In this document: positions 8,233-9,054 of the stretch, piece by piece
How positions within the stretch are numbered: the first letter of the stretch is position 1
Layout: each line of letters opens with the position of its first letter
Origin: an uncultured Collinsella sp.
GTDB lineage: Bacteria > Actinomycetota > Coriobacteriia > Coriobacteriales > Coriobacteriaceae
Assembly: GCA_902492855.1 (NCBI GenBank)
Contig: CABUMU010000080.1
Span: forward strand, 1 to 9,054
Length of the DNA: 9,054 nt
Direction of reading: 5' to 3'
Notes under the pieces: model-generated
What the model saw: the letters and a program-made list of their open reading frames with translations, nothing else
Databases searched by the model: none
What the model was told of the DNA's origin: nothing
Made by a program: the position numbers and the translations under genes

Positions 8233-8422
8233 GGGACTTCTTTTGACGCTCTTATATATGCCCACCCGATGCTCATATATACATCGACTATAAAGTTTTT
8301 TGAGTCCAGTACTATAAGCATATCTAAGTGTGTATGACTCAGGTTTTAGGAAGGTTAAGGTTCTTTGAACCAGAGCTTAAATAACGAGTATGTCCACAGC
8401 TACAAATAACAAGGGGCTTACA
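8233..8422. promoter_or_regulatory. AT-rich divergent control region with several inverted repeats
   Basis: This gap separates hsp20 (leftward) from the short frames to the right and is far richer in A/T than its surroundings. It contains TATATATG/CATATATA (8253-8260 and 8274-8281), CGATG/CATCG (8267-8271 and 8282-8286), two copies of ACTATAA (8287-8293 and 8311-8317), TGAGTC/GACTCA (8301-8306 and 8336-8341), a tandem AAGGTTAAGGTT (8351-8362) and GGTTC-TTT-GAACC (8359-8371). TATAGT boxes on the minus strand could serve hsp20, and TTGAAC (8365-8370) could be a rightward -35. TTTGAGT (8299-8305) resembles one half of an HspR (HAIR) operator but no matching second half is spaced correctly. No CIRCE element is seen. 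Confidence 0.5.
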
Positions 8423-8455
8423 ATGAGCGCGTACACGTTGTTGGCAACGAGCTAA
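8423..8455 (+). CDS. 10-codon upstream reading frame (leader peptide candidate)
   Basis: AAGGGG lies six bases before an ATG that opens the frame MSAYTLLATS, ending in TAA at 8453-8455. The stop overlaps the AAAGGG ribosome site of the next gene, whose ATG is eight bases further on. This arrangement would couple the two by translation. The peptide has no run of one amino acid that would signal classical attenuation. It may be chance; the well-placed ribosome site is the main support. Confidence 0.35.
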   Translation: MSAYTLLATS

Positions 8456-8463
8456 AGGGCATC

Positions 8464-8931
8464 ATGGACGACCAAAACCAGAACAATATGTTTATGCCGA
8501 CGCAGGGGGGAGATACTTCCACGCAGCCGCCACGGTTCCATCGCCCCCACATCTCGCAAGAGCCCATTAATGATGCAGAGCCCGAGTATGTGACGAGAAA
8601 TCGCTATCAAACGCTCGAGGATGCCCAAACGGGACGTAAGCATATGGGCGTCGCATCGGGCGATCCCGTATATCTAAAAGATGCACCGTTATCAAAAAAC
8701 AGCGCAATCAATGACGACCCGACGAAAACGCCCAAAACTCGACAGCAAAGAGGTCCTCGACCTAAGCAAACCTTAACGCATTCGGCTCGTTATCTCGAAA
8801 CGCCAAAACAGGGAAAATCAATCTTCGTTTCGTCAAGTAAACGACGCAAGCAGCATCGACTGACAATCCTGCTTTTGATCATTGTGGTCATAGCAGTTGC
8901 ACTTGTGATTCGATTTATTGTCTTTATATAA
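8464..8931 (+). CDS. Hypothetical tail-anchored membrane protein
   Basis: A 155-residue protein I do not recognise. Residues 1 to about 125 are polar and rich in Q, N, P, T and charged residues with no cysteine and few hydrophobic runs, so probably disordered. A basic cluster SKRRKQHR (125-132) precedes one hydrophobic segment from about 133 to the end (ILLLIIVVIAVALVI then a single R150). By the positive-inside rule the long N-terminal part is cytosolic and the C-terminus crosses the membrane. AAAGGG a few bases before the ATG supports the start. Base composition is lower in G+C than the tilS-ftsH block, suggesting a lineage-specific gene. It is divergent from hsp20, and a function cannot be assigned. 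Coding is supported by the clean hydrophobic tail and terminator context. Confidence 0.75.
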   Translation: MDDQNQNNMFMPTQGGDTSTQPPRFHRPHISQEPINDAEPEYVTRNRYQTLEDAQTGRKHMGVASGDPVYLKDAPLSKNSAINDDPTKTPKTRQQRGPRPKQTLTHSARYLETPKQGKSIFVSSSKRRKQHRLTILLLIIVVIAVALVIRFIVFI

Positions 8932-8998
8932 AAGCTCATTACCCATAAGCCCAATCGGGTTACAGGTGAAATGCAACTACATTGTGAAGTGTTAACGC

Positions 8999-9030
8999 AA
9001 AAAAGGGGGAGGCCGCGAGGCCTCCCCCTT
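8999..9030 (-). terminator. Strong terminator, mainly for a leftward gene beyond the right edge
   Basis: A perfect 12-bp stem (9003-9014 with 9019-9030) has a 4-base loop. Leftward it ends in a run of six T bases; rightward it is followed by CTAAGTTC, a poor U-tract. So it is best suited to a transcript entering from the right, though it may also stop transcription from the tail-anchored protein gene, which ends 72 bases before it. Confidence 0.85.
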
Positions 9031-9036
9031 CTAAGT

Positions 9037-9054
9037 TCAAGCGTACGGCTCGGT
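9037..9054 (-). CDS. Possible C-terminal end of a leftward gene (partial)
   Basis: On the minus strand the last bases read as codons for T-E-P-Y-A followed by TGA, seven bases before the terminator stem. Of the three leftward frames only this one has a stop between the window edge and the hairpin. Too little sequence is present to name the protein; the inference rests on the leftward terminator. Confidence 0.3.
   Translation of the reverse strand, partial: TEPYA

Noticed and set aside
8299..8319. HspR (HAIR) operator
   Set aside because: TTTGAGT matches one half of CTTGAGT-N7-ACTCAAG, but the bases at the correct spacing do not match the second half.
8946..8966. Small CCC-AATC-GGG hairpin after the tail-anchored gene as a terminator
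   Set aside because: The stem is only three pairs with a bulge needed to extend it, and no U-run follows.

Overview
This is a chromosomal housekeeping window with no sign of a phage, plasmid, CRISPR array or insertion sequence with a transposase. The high G+C content, strong third-position G/C bias, the gene order tilS-hpt-ftsH typical of Gram-positive bacteria, and the family types present suggest an actinobacterial gut anaerobe of the Coriobacteriia, perhaps Collinsella-like. That placement is inferred from style and protein resemblance, not from a marker gene.

Left block, all leftward (positions 1-2451): a GC-rich terminator pair closes a PHP-domain metallophosphatase of the YcdX type (109-930). 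It is preceded by a 165-base gap holding a strong hairpin and by a PLP-dependent class I/II aminotransferase (1096-2280). Between the aminotransferase and ftsH lie a 60-base near-perfect inverted repeat and the ftsH terminator.

Central block, leftward (2452-6830): tilS (tRNA-Ile lysidine synthetase), hpt (hypoxanthine phosphoribosyltransferase) and ftsH (membrane AAA+ zinc protease). hpt and ftsH are separated by one base and should be translated from one message. tilS lies 148 bases upstream of hpt. This block combines tRNA decoding, purine salvage and membrane protein quality control.

Right block (6831-9054): a metallo-beta-lactamase-fold protein of the WalJ/YycJ family runs rightward, divergent from tilS and convergent with a small heat-shock protein (leftward). 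The perfect hairpin between the two convergent genes lies inside the open reading frame of walJ, whose only stop codon is beyond it. The small heat-shock gene has a leader in which the ribosome binding site is the right half of a 12-base palindrome, a candidate RNA thermometer. A divergent AT-rich region with several inverted repeats leads to a 10-codon upstream reading frame and a 155-residue tail-anchored membrane protein of unknown function. The window ends in a strong leftward terminator that probably closes a gene beyond the right edge.

I found no clearly new multi-gene system. The best leads are regulatory: the walJ stop codon downstream of its terminator, the candidate hsp20 thermometer, the dispersed-looking inverted repeat at 2341-2400, and the leader reading frame before the tail-anchored protein.
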